Both the position numbers and the translations under genes were made by a program. Below, in pieces: positions 16,951 to 26,138 of a stretch of DNA of 64,000 nucleotides; within the stretch, counting starts at the first letter, position 1; each line of letters starts with the position of its first letter. The notes under the pieces were generated by a model, which saw only the letters and a program-made list of their open reading frames with translations, had not been told where the DNA came from and did not search any database. This DNA comes from JAHIKV01 sp965195225 (lineage in GTDB: Bacteria > Planctomycetota > Planctomycetia > Pirellulales > Thermoguttaceae). The stretch lies in assembly GCA_965195225.1 (NCBI GenBank), contig CBDAFL010000237.1, forward strand, positions 24,869 through 88,868. Reading direction: 5' to 3'.

Positions 16951-17967
16951 ATGACGTTCACGAAAGCAAAGATTGTAGTTGGCGGGCGGTGTTTGTTGTC
17001 GATCGGCCTGCTTGCATACGGCGTCGCGATGTGCATTGATCGGCTCGACGCCGCCGACGTACAGGCCGTGGAGTCTCACTTGCGGATCGCACAAGACGAC
17101 TCCACGGTGTCGGTCTTCGACGGCGACCGGCTGGTGCTGCGCTATCGCTACGCCGGTGTGCCCATGAAGCCCTACGCCGATCAACTCTTCTCGCCGAACG
17201 GAGTGCAGGTGCTCCGCGATTCGCCCCACGACCACAAGCATCACCACGGGTTGATGTTCGCCTTGGCGGTCGATGGCGTGAATTTTTGGGAAGAGCACGT
17301 TGCAAACAAAGGTAAAGAGATGCACAAAGGGCTTAGCGACGTGAAGGCGACGGTTCACGACGGCGCGAGCCGGGCCGGCTTCGTGCAGAAACTGGATTGG
17401 GTCGGGCCGGACTCGGACAAACCGTTGTTGATCGAACGCCGCGAGATCGATGTATTGAAAGCCAAAGACCTCGGCGCCACGCTGGTCGAATGGCGTTCCA
17501 GTTTGCGGACGCCGCCCGGCAAGAAGTCGATTACGTTGACCGGTAGTTACTACTTCGGCTTGGGGCTACGGTTTGTCGAGTCGATGGGCGGCGGCCGGTT
17601 CTTCAACGCCGATGACAAACCGGGCCGTGTCGTTGGCGGCGACAGACGGCTCACGCCCGTGAAATGGTGCGTCTACTCGGCCAAGGCCGACGGCAAACCG
17701 GTGACCGTGGCCGTCTTCGATCACACGGCCAACCTTCGTCATCCGGCGGAAACGTACACCATGACCAAGCCGTTCACCTATCTCTCGGCCACGCTGAACC
17801 TGTCGAAAGAACCGCTTGTCGTCAAGGCCGGCCAACCGCTGGAGCTCCGTTACGGCGTCGCCTTGTGGGACGGCGAGGCCGACAAGGCAACGGTCGAAAA
17901 ACTCTACCAACGCTGGCTTCGAGGCGCTCTTTCCTCGTCTCGCCCCAAGCTATCCGACGCGCTGTAA
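16951..17967 (+). CDS. DUF6807 (PmoA-like) family protein
   Basis: 338 residues with an N-terminal signal or anchor segment (GGRCLLSIGLLAYGVAMCI). The body is a beta-rich domain with the histidine-rich motif DSPHDHKHHHGLMFALAV and the late motif PFTYLSATLNLSKEPLVV. The family is often called methane oxygenase PmoA by transfer, but there is no evidence for methane oxidation here; in planctomycetes it accompanies sugar-utilisation genes. It ends the AraC-linked operon, 4 bases after the previous stop. Confidence 0.85.
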   Translation: MTFTKAKIVVGGRCLLSIGLLAYGVAMCIDRLDAADVQAVESHLRIAQDDSTVSVFDGDRLVLRYRYAGVPMKPYADQLFSPNGVQVLRDSPHDHKHHHGLMFALAVDGVNFWEEHVANKGKEMHKGLSDVKATVHDGASRAGFVQKLDWVGPDSDKPLLIERREIDVLKAKDLGATLVEWRSSLRTPPGKKSITLTGSYYFGLGLRFVESMGGGRFFNADDKPGRVVGGDRRLTPVKWCVYSAKADGKPVTVAVFDHTANLRHPAETYTMTKPFTYLSATLNLSKEPLVVKAGQPLELRYGVALWDGEADKATVEKLYQRWLRGALSSSRPKLSDAL

Positions 17968-18014
17968 GCTATTGGCGTCATTGAGTCCGCGCCAAACACG
18001 CACCTGACACGGAA

Positions 18015-18965
18015 TTACAGTACATTGGCTACCACCTGTCCGTCGGCCTTCGCGCCGAGATATTGGTAGCTCCAGTGATCGATGGCCTCTTGGAGAAAAT
18101 GGACGGAGCCGTCGCCCAGGAGAAAGTGCGCTCCGCCGGAGTGGGAGGACTTAAAGCCCAATTCCATGTTCCAGTTGTTGTTGTTTTTACAGTTGTCCGG
18201 ATTCGACGTCGAACAGGTATCGTAGTTGATGGGGACAAGGGTAGCGGTCAAGCCTTGCCCGTTATTCGACTTGGCCCACCCCTCCGAATTGATAGCCGAA
18301 CAGGCGGGGCGAACTTCACCGAAGAAGATCGTGGTCGACAAACCGTCGCGGAAATCAGCACTCCTGTAACAGATGCCTTTTAGACTTCGCACGAACGCCC
18401 CAGCGGATCCCGTGGCGCTGCTATAAGGATGGAGGGCATAGTCGTTCCAGGCGGTGGCGGCGGGACATGAGCAACCGGGGTTGTCGGAATGCGCGGTTGG
18501 ACCCTTCGAGGCTGCGTAATTGTGCAACGCCTTGCCGTTGAGTGTATGTAAGTCGTTCGAGGGACACCAGAACGCGGGAATCGGAGTCGATTGGATGAGC
18601 GTCGTCGTGCCGGCAAAGGTCTGCCCTTCGATCGCCTGCAAAAAATCGAAACTTTCGTGCAAAGCATTTTGTTCGATGTACGGCAAAATGCGAACGAGTA
18701 CGCTGCCTTTGCCCTTGTTGGTCTCCCAGGACGTCATGATCGCTCCCGGCGGGAACGTGTTGAGAGCCTCGTGATACGAGTGCAAGGCCAATCCGATTTG
18801 CTTGAGGTTGTTTCGGCATTGCACCCGTCGGGCCGCCTCGCGGGCCGCCTGCACCGCCGGAAGCAACAGGGCGATCAGGATGCCGATGATCGTAATCACC
18901 ACCAAAAGTTCCACCAGCGTAAACGCGGAAGACCGAGAATGCGAGGAAGACTTAGAATGGGTCAT
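18015..18965 (-). CDS. DUF1559 (H-X9-DG) prepilin-like protein
   Basis: 316 residues. A type IV pilin-like N-terminus (FTLVELLVVITIIGILIALL) with prepilin cleavage site is followed by QAAREAARRVQCRNNLKQIG and the C-terminal signature HFLLGDGSVHFL. This family is expanded almost only in Planctomycetes-Verrucomicrobia and probably forms pseudopilins at the cell surface. AAAGGAG lies six bases upstream of the ATG. Monocistronic by context. Confidence 0.95.
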   Translation of the reverse strand: MTHSKSSSHSRSSAFTLVELLVVITIIGILIALLLPAVQAAREAARRVQCRNNLKQIGLALHSYHEALNTFPPGAIMTSWETNKGKGSVLVRILPYIEQNALHESFDFLQAIEGQTFAGTTTLIQSTPIPAFWCPSNDLHTLNGKALHNYAASKGPTAHSDNPGCSCPAATAWNDYALHPYSSATGSAGAFVRSLKGICYRSADFRDGLSTTIFFGEVRPACSAINSEGWAKSNNGQGLTATLVPINYDTCSTSNPDNCKNNNNWNMELGFKSSHSGGAHFLLGDGSVHFLQEAIDHWSYQYLGAKADGQVVANVL

Positions 18966-19086
18966 TAGTCGCTCCTTTTCGTTTCAACTAAAGGTGAGAT
19001 GGCAAAACACGGCGCCTTTGCAGACCGACGCATCCCTAGTTGGGAAGGTCAACTGACAACTCGTTGAACCAGGGTGAGGTTGGTGA

Positions 19087-19136
19087 GGCGGGAAACTATC
19101 TACTCGGGTGTGGCGGGAAGCTTTCTACTCGGGTAC
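19087..19136. repeat. two 25-bp direct repeats
   Basis: Two tandem copies of a 25-base unit starting GGCGGGAA and containing CTACTCGGGT, with four differences. They lie in the 322-base gap between the prepilin gene and the DUF1080 gene, which otherwise holds only the palindrome at 19241. Confidence 0.75.
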
Positions 19137-19240
19137 GGCAGCAAGCTCAAACCGCATTGTACCCATACCAGAAGCCTTGTCAACGGTATTCCAGCCAGAA
19201 ATCGCGGGCGGCAGTTAGGGGCTATCCGAGAACAGTGAGA

Positions 19241-19276
19241 AAGAGTCCCCGTCCCCCCGGGGGGACGGGGACTCTT
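19241..19276. repeat. perfect 36-base palindrome
   Basis: 18-base arms meet without a loop (AAGAGTCCCCGTCCCCCC and its complement). It lies 11 bases past the stop of the DUF1080 gene and could terminate its transcript. The core GTCCCCG is shared with the element inside the homocysteine methyltransferase gene. Confidence 0.85.
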
Positions 19277-19287
19277 CAGACAGCCTC

Positions 19288-19977
19288 TTAATCCAGCTCC
19301 TTGATCTTGATGTTGCGGAAGTAGATGGGAGCGCCGGCGTGCTTTCCTTGCAAGCCGACGTGCCCCTTGGTGGGACGCTCGGCCAACGACTTGCCGAGCC
19401 ACTTCGGTATGTCGCTGCCGTCCGGGTTCTTCGTGGCCGAGGTCCACTTCCGCATGTCCATCTCCGTAACCAACGCGCCGTTGAGCATCACGTAGATCAT
19501 CGGCCCTCTGCAGGTGATCGTCATCCGGTTCCACTGGCCAGGCTCCTTGACCATCGACTTCTTTGCGGCCAGTCGGCCGAAGATCGCCCCGCATTGCCAG
19601 GTCTTCGGACTCTTGGCCCATCGCTCCGCGTGGTCGTCGGCTATCTGGACCTCGACGGAGGCGGCCACCCACTTGACCGGATCGCTGCCGTAGACGAATA
19701 CTCCGCTGTTGGTGCCGGGCGCGGTCTTGAACTCCAGGTCGAGAATGAAGTTCTCGTAGTTCTTTTTCGACCAGATGCACTTATCCTTGGTGGCCGTGAG
19801 CACGCCATTCTCGACCGACCAGACGCCCTCGGGATAGATGGCGTCGGACAGGTCGCCGGCGAAGATGGTTTCCCAGCCGGTGGTGTCGGGATGCGCCTTC
19901 GGCGAAACCGTCTCGCCGGCCGACGTCGCGACGGTCCAGCCGATGCAAAGCGCCAAGCATAGAATCGTCTTTCGCAT
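19288..19977 (-). CDS. DUF1080 (3-keto-disaccharide hydrolase-like) protein
   Basis: 229 residues with a Sec signal peptide (RKTILCLALCIGWTVATSAG) and a concanavalin-like jelly roll domain (GVLTATKDKCIWSKKNYENF, GTNSGVFVYGSD, HVGLQGKHAGAPIYFRNIKI). Some DUF1080 proteins hydrolyse 3-keto-glycosides; this fits the oxidoreductase-rich sugar context nearby. The ATG at 19977 is fixed by AAGGAG six bases upstream; the longer frame is not used. Confidence 0.9.
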   Translation of the reverse strand: MRKTILCLALCIGWTVATSAGETVSPKAHPDTTGWETIFAGDLSDAIYPEGVWSVENGVLTATKDKCIWSKKNYENFILDLEFKTAPGTNSGVFVYGSDPVKWVAASVEVQIADDHAERWAKSPKTWQCGAIFGRLAAKKSMVKEPGQWNRMTITCRGPMIYVMLNGALVTEMDMRKWTSATKNPDGSDIPKWLGKSLAERPTKGHVGLQGKHAGAPIYFRNIKIKELD

Positions 19978-20212
19978 GATGCTCTCCTTGTGCGTGTGTT
20001 GCGGCAATGCGCCTCCAAGATGGGAAACACATATAATGGTAAAGACCATTATGGCATCCCGCAAGTCCTACAGCCTTTCCCAGGGCATTGGTGGCCCCAT
20101 TCACGGGCGGGCGGACGGGCCGGCGGCGGCATTGAGCGTTGTCGGAGATAAGCGTAAAATTATCAGGGTATTATTAGTCCACGGACCACGATCGGAAGGG
20201 AGCGGTGAAAAG

Positions 20213-20776
20213 ATGGCAAAAGTGCCCCACGACAAAAGCACTCGGCAGGAGGCCGACATCCCCTCGCTGATCGCAGATCTGGCCGACAAGAACGGCGTGG
20301 TACGGCGGCGTGCCCGCGAACGGCTGGTGGCCCTGGGAGGACCGGCGGTTGGTTTTCTCGTCGAGTTGTTGAGCCACCGGAAGGCCCACTTGCGTTGGGA
20401 GGCGGCCAAGGCCCTGGGCGGCATCGGCGATCCCCGCACGGCGGCCGATCTGGTTCTAGCGCTGGAAGAGGACGAGGACGGCGACGTCCGCTGGCTGGCG
20501 GCCGAGGGACTGATCGCGCTGGGATGGGACGGACTGCGGCCGTTGCTCGAGGCATTGGCCGACCGGCCCGGCTCGGTCACGCTCCGCGACGGTGCCCACC
20601 ACGTTTGCCATAGTCTCGGTAGACGGAAGGCATTCAAGGCGGTTAAGCCCGTGTTGGTCGCGCTGAACGAGCCGGACCCGGAATTGGCCGTTCCCTTAGT
20701 TACCCGTGTTGCTCTCGACGAACTCGTGCTCGTACTCGGTCTGGTTCGTCGTGGCGGTGTTGGTCTCGGTGGTTGA
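20213..20776 (+). CDS. HEAT-repeat protein
   Basis: 187 residues of helical repeats (PSLIADLADKNGVVRRRARE, VGFLVELLSHRKAHLRWEAA, LVLALEEDEDGDVRWLAAE), typical of HEAT/PBS-lyase repeat scaffolds that bind other proteins. No catalytic residues are visible. The ATG at 20213 is preferred; the frame is open far upstream into the antisense of the DUF1080 gene. Its last 27 codons overlap the convergent SpoIIAA-like gene. The C-terminal Gly/Val-rich end (VLGLVRRGGVGLGG) may therefore be constrained by the other gene. Confidence 0.8.
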   Translation: MAKVPHDKSTRQEADIPSLIADLADKNGVVRRRARERLVALGGPAVGFLVELLSHRKAHLRWEAAKALGGIGDPRTAADLVLALEEDEDGDVRWLAAEGLIALGWDGLRPLLEALADRPGSVTLRDGAHHVCHSLGRRKAFKAVKPVLVALNEPDPELAVPLVTRVALDELVLVLGLVRRGGVGLGG

Positions 20777-21139
20777 ATATTCATTCACCCACTCGTAGGC
20801 TTCGTCGTAGGCGTTTGTGGGGTAGCACTTGATCTCGCCGTTCATAATCAGCTTGGCGAGTTTGGTGCCCCACTCGACGCATTTCGGTCCGCCGACCACA
20901 GCCATCTTCTCGAAGCTGTTGCGGTGGGCAACCCCGAAACGGACGTCGTCCCACATGGCGGCCACGTGCCAACCGTGGAAGTCGGTGCTCAGGTCCATAA
21001 TGAACCGCGCCCGACCGTACTCGTGGACGATCGATTCCAAACGGGGAATCAACACTTCCTTGTAGTCCTGGTTGGTAAGTTTGCCGGTGGCCTTGACGAC
21101 CAACAAGTTTCCATTGCTTTGTGGAAGCACTTCAATCAT
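20696..21139 (-). CDS. SpoIIAA-like (STAS superfamily) protein
   Basis: 147 residues of the SpoIIAA-like/DUF3478 family: VVKATGKLTNQDYKEVLIPRL, ARFIMDLSTDFHGWHVAAMWDD, RNSFEKMAVVGGPKCVEWGTKL. Members are small alpha/beta proteins of unknown role, possibly lipid- or protein-binding. The ATG at 21139 has GGAG six bases upstream. The last residues are Thr/Asn/Glu-rich and fall in the 81-base overlap with the HEAT gene. Confidence 0.88.
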   Translation of the reverse strand: MIEVLPQSNGNLLVVKATGKLTNQDYKEVLIPRLESIVHEYGRARFIMDLSTDFHGWHVAAMWDDVRFGVAHRNSFEKMAVVGGPKCVEWGTKLAKLIMNGEIKCYPTNAYDEAYEWVNEYSTTETNTATTNQTEYEHEFVESNTGN

Positions 21140-21207
21140 CTCTGTCTCCAATCGTGGTAAAGTTAAGGTCTATTCGACCAGGGAACACAACAAAACATCT
21201 AAGTACC

Positions 21208-21260
21208 GTAGGCCGGGTTGTAACCCGGCGAAAATTCTGCCGGGTCTTGACCCGGCCTAC
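21208..21260. repeat. palindromic element after the P-type ATPase gene
   Basis: Perfect arms GTAGGCCGGGT (21208-21218) and ACCCGGCCTAC (21250-21260). Two inner CCGGGT-type boxes repeat the theme. It occupies the gap between the ATPase stop and the SpoIIAA-like gene. Confidence 0.85.
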
Positions 21261-21269
21261 TAGGAATGG

Positions 21270-23804
21270 TTACGTCTTCCTGGAATCTCCCCAGGCTTGA
21301 AACGGACGGTCTGATTTGTGCAGGCGGTCCAGGAGCCGCCAACGTCTCGGTCCGCTGGATTGCAGATGGCGGTATACGTCCAGCTTGGCCCAATCCTCGA
21401 TGAAAATCCAAACGATACAGTATCCCCAAACAAATCCGATGGCGGACCAGGGGATCGGAGTGACGAAGCCAAAGCCGTAGGCCACCAACAGCGTGGCCGC
21501 GAGTTTCGTGACAATCGCCGACCATAGCACCAGCGGAGCGGGATAGGGCTTGGTGAGGAAGGGACGCTTCGTCCGTGCGACGAACAGCGTCAGGTGACCC
21601 GCCACGGCCAGCTTTAGGAAAATAAACGTCTGTAGCTGCGCCTCGCTCAGATCCATCCACCGCATGGCGATCAGCAGGATGCCGAATGTCTCGATCACGC
21701 CGATCAATCCCAACACGGTGGAAACCGAAAGTACGCGGCGCATATCCCAGCGGACCGGCTTCGGCTCCAGCCAGGTGTTGTCGAAGGCGATCGCCATGAT
21801 CGGCAGATCGTTGAAGAAGGCCAGCAGGATGATCATGATCGCCGTGATCGGATAAAAATTGAACACCAGCATGGCCAGCACCACAAAGAACATGATGCGG
21901 ATGGTCTCGGTTATGCGATAGATGGCGTAGCTGTTCATCCGCTCGAATATCTTCCGGGCTTCTTCCACGGCATCGACGATGACCGACAGTCCCGGCGCGG
22001 TCAGCACCAACGCGGCGGCGGCGCGGGCGGCGTCCGTGGCCCCCGAGACGGCGATACCCACGTCGGCCTGCTTCAAGGCCGGGGCGTCGTTCACCCCGTC
22101 GCCGGTCATACCCACGATGTGGCCGCGACGTTGCAGCACCTCGACGATGTCGAACTTGTGTTCGGGAAAAACCTGGGCAAAGCCGTCTGCGGTCTCGACC
22201 TGCGCGGCCATGCTCGCGGAGATCGACTCCGGCTTGAAATCCCGTTGGAAAAACTCCTCCGCCACGTGAATGTTCGTGCCGAGATTCAATTGTCGAGAAA
22301 CCTGTTTGGCAATGGCCAGATTGTCGCCGGTGACCATTTTCACCGCGATCCCGTGTTCGCCGGCGCTTTGGATGGTCTCGGCCGAGTCCTCGCGCGGCGG
22401 ATCAAACAAGGGCGCCACGCCCAGGAACTGCCAAGAATTGCCGTCCTCACATCGAGCAATGCCCAAGGTGCGGTAACCCCGTTTGGCAAACTCCTCCACC
22501 TTGGCGTCTACCCGCCGGGCCAGTTCCGCCTCGGGCCGGCAGAGGTCTAATATCGCCTGCGGCGCGCCCTTCGTTACCCTGAAACTCTTCCCGTCCGACC
22601 CCTTGATCTCGGCCTCGGTACGCTTATGCACCGGATCGAAAGGAGTGAACTTCACCTGGGTGTATGTTTCGAGGGGCTTGCGGTCCGTCAGGCCGTCTAT
22701 GATCGCCGAGTCGATGGCGTCGGCGTCTTCCTCCTTCGACGCCAGCGCACCGGCGAGCACTAGTGCCTGGGCATCGACGTTGCCGAAGGGGACCGGCTCT
22801 CCCAGGGTAAGCTTGTTCTGCGTCAGAGTTCCGGTCTTGTCGGAACAGAGGATATCTATGCCCGCTATCTCCTCGATCGACTGAAGCCGTGAGACGATTG
22901 CCTTCATCCTCGACAGGGCCAGCGCACCGACGGCCATGGTCACCGAAAGCACGGCGGGCATGGCCACCGGAATCGCCGCCACGACCAAAATCAGCACGAA
23001 CTGGAAAACTTCCAGCGCAGGCTGACCACGGAACAACTGGGTCAGTATCAACACCGCCGCCAAACCCAGGCTCATGTAGATCAGGTAATCGCCGATCGTC
23101 AGCAGCGCCTTCTGGAAGTGCGAAACCGCGCCCGCCTTCTCGACCAGCTTGGCGGTCCGCCCGAAAAAGGTGTTGGACGCGGTGGCCGTGACCAGGGCCT
23201 CCATCTCGCCCTGCCGGATCACCGAACCGGAATAGGCCACGTCGCCCGGCTTCTTTTCCGCCGGCAGCGACTCGCCGGTCAACGCCGATTGATCGACGGT
23301 CAGATAGTCTCCCTCGGTCAGCTTGGCGTCGGCGGGCACGATGTCGCCCAGCCGCAGCCGAATCAGGTCGCCGGGCACAAGTTCCCGTGCGGCGATGGCG
23401 GTCCAACCGCCGTTCCGTTTGACTCGGGCACGCAGCGCCAGCTTCCGTTTCAACGCGGCGATGGCGTTGCCGGCCTGATATTCTTCCCAAAAACCAATCA
23501 TCGCGTTGAACACCAACAGGGCAAAGATGACGCCGAAATCGACCCAATGCCGCACGATCAACGAGAGAACCGCCGCGGCCTCGATCATCCAGGGGATCGG
23601 CCCCCAGAAATACGAGAGGAATTTCAGCAGCGGGCTGGCTTTTTCTTCCGCAAGTTCGTTGTAACCGTACTGGGCGAGACGCTTCCGTGCCTCTTCCTGG
23701 GACAAACCGTCGGCGGAAGCCTCCGGTTGTCGCTGTGTCTGGTCCGTCGGTGGTAACACAACATTCACCCCTTGGTCGTAAGCGGTTGTGCTTGTTGACG
23801 ACAT
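21270..23804 (-). CDS. plasma-membrane H+-exporting-type P-type ATPase
   Basis: 844 residues from ATG 23804 (852 from ATG 23828). P-type ATPase motifs: LTGESLPAEKK, phosphorylated aspartate in CSDKTGTLTQNK (about residue 322), MVTGDNLAIAK and GMTGDGVNDAPALK. The M4 motif AIPVAMPAVLSV and overall length match the P3A proton pumps of fungi, plants and some prokaryotes. It has about ten membrane segments and pumps protons or another cation out of the cytoplasm at the cost of ATP. The 23804 start is favoured because a G-rich stretch precedes it. No partner genes nearby. Confidence 0.93.
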   Translation of the reverse strand: MSSTSTTAYDQGVNVVLPPTDQTQRQPEASADGLSQEEARKRLAQYGYNELAEEKASPLLKFLSYFWGPIPWMIEAAAVLSLIVRHWVDFGVIFALLVFNAMIGFWEEYQAGNAIAALKRKLALRARVKRNGGWTAIAARELVPGDLIRLRLGDIVPADAKLTEGDYLTVDQSALTGESLPAEKKPGDVAYSGSVIRQGEMEALVTATASNTFFGRTAKLVEKAGAVSHFQKALLTIGDYLIYMSLGLAAVLILTQLFRGQPALEVFQFVLILVVAAIPVAMPAVLSVTMAVGALALSRMKAIVSRLQSIEEIAGIDILCSDKTGTLTQNKLTLGEPVPFGNVDAQALVLAGALASKEEDADAIDSAIIDGLTDRKPLETYTQVKFTPFDPVHKRTEAEIKGSDGKSFRVTKGAPQAILDLCRPEAELARRVDAKVEEFAKRGYRTLGIARCEDGNSWQFLGVAPLFDPPREDSAETIQSAGEHGIAVKMVTGDNLAIAKQVSRQLNLGTNIHVAEEFFQRDFKPESISASMAAQVETADGFAQVFPEHKFDIVEVLQRRGHIVGMTGDGVNDAPALKQADVGIAVSGATDAARAAAALVLTAPGLSVIVDAVEEARKIFERMNSYAIYRITETIRIMFFVVLAMLVFNFYPITAIMIILLAFFNDLPIMAIAFDNTWLEPKPVRWDMRRVLSVSTVLGLIGVIETFGILLIAMRWMDLSEAQLQTFIFLKLAVAGHLTLFVARTKRPFLTKPYPAPLVLWSAIVTKLAATLLVAYGFGFVTPIPWSAIGFVWGYCIVWIFIEDWAKLDVYRHLQSSGPRRWRLLDRLHKSDRPFQAWGDSRKT

Positions 23805-23870
23805 CCCCCTACCCCCCCAATCTGGCATTTTACTATTCTAGGTTATGATTCGCGGCCCGGTCGGGCCTAT

Positions 23871-23953
23871 GTAGGGTGGGTCAAGCGAAGCGCAGCCCCA
23901 CCAGCAGCGGAAGAAAATCGTGGTGGGGCTACGCTTCGCTTGACCCACCCTAC
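23871..23953. repeat. long hairpin element (33-base arms)
   Basis: Arms 23871-23903 and 23921-23953 are complementary with one mismatch around a 17-base loop; they begin GTAGGGTGGGTCAAGCGAAG. A half copy is recognisable at 27986-28018. It lies in the 277-base gap between the divergent ATPase and ftcD genes. Confidence 0.9.
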
Positions 23954-24081
23954 TTTCCTTGCCGCAAAACGGGGTTTGAGATGGCCGCTTCACGATATGC
24001 GGCACTTGACTTTCGCAGGCTGCCCGGGGAGACTCAGCACTACTCTATAAATGTTGGCTCCCTGCCCCGAAGGACGTTGCG

Positions 24082-25935
24082 ATGTCGAGGAAAATCGTCG
24101 AGTGCGTACCCAATTTCTCGGAAGGACAAGACCCTGCCATAATCAAGCAAATCATCGACGTGGTCCAATCGGTCCAGGGCGTCGAGCTTCTGGACGTCGA
24201 CCCCGGCCGGGACACCAACCGAACGGTGGTCACCTTCGTCGGCTCGCCCGAGGCGGTCGCCGAGGCGGCCTTCCAGGCAATTGCCAAGGCGGCGCAGGTG
24301 ATAGACATGAGTCGCCACCACGGCTCGCATCCGCGGATGGGCGCGACCGACGTCTGCCCCTTCGTGCCGGTCGAGGGCGTGACGATCGAGGACTGTGCCG
24401 AAATCGCCCGTCAAGTCGGCCGGCGTGTCGGCGAGGAACTGGAGATACCCGTCTACTTTTATGAAGCCGCCGCCACCTCGCCCGAGCGGATGAATCTGGC
24501 CACCGTCCGCGAGGGAGAATATGAGGGGTTGCCGAAGAAGCTCGCCGATCCGCATTGGAAGCCGGATTGCGGCCCGGCCCGGTTCAACCCCCAAACCGGC
24601 GCGACCGCCATCAGCGCCCGCGAGTTCCTCATCGCCTACAACGTCACGCTGAACACCCGCGAGAAGGCCGCCGCCACGGACATCGCCTTCGAGCTGCGTC
24701 GGAAAGGACGAGTCGCCCGCACCAGTACCGCTTCGCCGTTTTACAACCGAGGCGAAATCATCTTCTACCGGGAAGGCCACTTTCCTTGCGGCAACTGCGA
24801 CTTCGTCGGAAAGACCTTCGAGGAGGTCGAATCCCACTGCCGCCAGACGCACGACTACGAGCTGCGCGAGTTGGCGGTCGAGGCCGGCATGGATTTCTCC
24901 GACCCGGCGAAGGTCGTCGGCCAGAAGGTACGCCGCGCCGGCAAGTTCCCGTTCTGCAAGGGGATCGGCTGGTACGTCGATCAATATAAACGGGCGCAAA
25001 TCTCGGTGAACCTGACCAATTACCACGTCACCCCGCCGCATCTGGTGTTGGAAGAGGCCCGGCGGCTGGCGGCCGAACGGGGACTGACCGTCACCGGCAG
25101 CGAAGTCGTGGGCGTGATCCCCTATCGTGCTTTGCTCGAAGCAGGCAAGTTTTATCTCAGCCGACATGGCGGCTCCCGCGGCATCCCAACCGCCGACATC
25201 CTCGATACGGCCGTATTCTCGATGGGCTTGGGCGACGTGCAACCGTTCGAGATCGAGAAGAAAGTGATCGGTCTGCCCGAGAGAAAAGCGTCCGGTCTGG
25301 TCGGCATGAGGGTCATGGATTTTGTCGACGAGGTATCGCGTGACACGCCCGCCCCCGGCGGCGGCTCGATCGCCGCGTTGGCCGGCTCGCTTGGCTCGGC
25401 GCTGGCCTCGATGGTGGCCAACATCACACATCACAAAACGAACGACCCGGAGCAGTCGAAACTGCTGCGGGCCGTCGCCGAAAAGTCGCAGACGGTCAGT
25501 GAAAAGCTGTTGGCCGCCGTGGACGACGACACCGATGCGTTCAACGCCTATCTGCAAGCGATGCGTCTGCCGTCCGACACGCCCGAGCAACAGCAGCTTC
25601 GGACCGAGAAGATGCAGGAGGGGCTGCGAATCGCGGTGGACGTTCCGTATCAGACCGCCGCGAATAGTTTCGAGGCGATGGAGCTGGCCCGCGAGATGGC
25701 CGAGCACGGTCTGGCCGCCTCATTGACCGACGCGGCGGTGGGCTGCGAGGTCGCCTTCGCCGGCGTTCGCGGCGGCATCTGGAACGTGCTGACCAATCTG
25801 CCCGATATCACCGACCGGCAGTACGTCGAGCAGATGCAGCAACAGTGCGCCGATCTTCTGGCCGAGGCCCGCAAAATCTCGCAAGAGACAAGCGAATTGG
25901 TCGACGCGAAGCTGGCGGAACGGATTCGCTCCTAA
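24082..25935 (+). CDS. ftcD: bifunctional glutamate formimidoyltransferase / formimidoyl-THF cyclodeaminase
   Basis: 617 residues. Residues 1 to about 400 are the formiminotransferase (ECVPNFSEGQD, DVDPGRDTNRTV, SRHHGSHPRMGATDVCPF). The last 190 are the cyclodeaminase (TPAPGGGSIAALAGSLG, DVPYQTAANSFEAMELA). It passes the formimino group of formiminoglutamate to tetrahydrofolate and deaminates it to methenyl-THF, the last step of histidine degradation when HutG is absent. An insert at about residues 233-262 contains CGNCDFVGKTFEEVESHC then H, a classical C2H2 zinc-finger spacing (C-x2-C-x12-H-x4-H). GAAGGA lies seven bases before the ATG. hutI, hutU and hutH follow on the same strand 3-9 kb on. 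Confidence 0.95.
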   Translation: MSRKIVECVPNFSEGQDPAIIKQIIDVVQSVQGVELLDVDPGRDTNRTVVTFVGSPEAVAEAAFQAIAKAAQVIDMSRHHGSHPRMGATDVCPFVPVEGVTIEDCAEIARQVGRRVGEELEIPVYFYEAAATSPERMNLATVREGEYEGLPKKLADPHWKPDCGPARFNPQTGATAISAREFLIAYNVTLNTREKAAATDIAFELRRKGRVARTSTASPFYNRGEIIFYREGHFPCGNCDFVGKTFEEVESHCRQTHDYELRELAVEAGMDFSDPAKVVGQKVRRAGKFPFCKGIGWYVDQYKRAQISVNLTNYHVTPPHLVLEEARRLAAERGLTVTGSEVVGVIPYRALLEAGKFYLSRHGGSRGIPTADILDTAVFSMGLGDVQPFEIEKKVIGLPERKASGLVGMRVMDFVDEVSRDTPAPGGGSIAALAGSLGSALASMVANITHHKTNDPEQSKLLRAVAEKSQTVSEKLLAAVDDDTDAFNAYLQAMRLPSDTPEQQQLRTEKMQEGLRIAVDVPYQTAANSFEAMELAREMAEHGLAASLTDAAVGCEVAFAGVRGGIWNVLTNLPDITDRQYVEQMQQQCADLLAEARKISQETSELVDAKLAERIRS

Positions 25936-25952
25936 CCGGTGGGCACGGAGAA

Positions 25953-26138
25953 TCACAACCGGTCCTTATTCGCTCCAATGGGCGTACAGGTTCTAGCGGG
26001 AAAGCGGGCATACGTTCGCCCGCTGCTTCGTTCCCGCTCCTTTAAATCGCGGTAGATTGCCTCCAAGTCGTAATTAAACTTGGCGGCATGTTCGGCGCGA
26101 ATCCGCCGGACTTCGGCGACGATCGGATCATCCTTCAT
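25953..26138 (-). CDS. small partner protein of the PIN toxin (probable antitoxin)
   Basis: 61 residues starting MKDDPIVAEVRRIRAEH and continuing KFNYDLEAIYRDLKERERSS. This short charged pattern recurs beside PIN-domain genes in many bacteria, with the partner downstream of the toxin. It overlaps the toxin gene by 11 bases, so translation is coupled. Role as antitoxin is inferred from size and position; no DNA-binding motif is evident. Confidence 0.7.
   Translation of the reverse strand: MKDDPIVAEVRRIRAEHAAKFNYDLEAIYRDLKERERSSGRTYARFPARTCTPIGANKDRL

Noticed and set aside
16951..17967. Methane monooxygenase-related function from the PmoA name
   Set aside because: The name is a family label; operon context is sugar metabolism and no monooxygenase genes are present.
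24040..25707. 555-codon open frame antisense to ftcD
   Set aside because: GC-rich shadow frame; the sense frame matches FtcD over its full length and the antisense product shows no domain.
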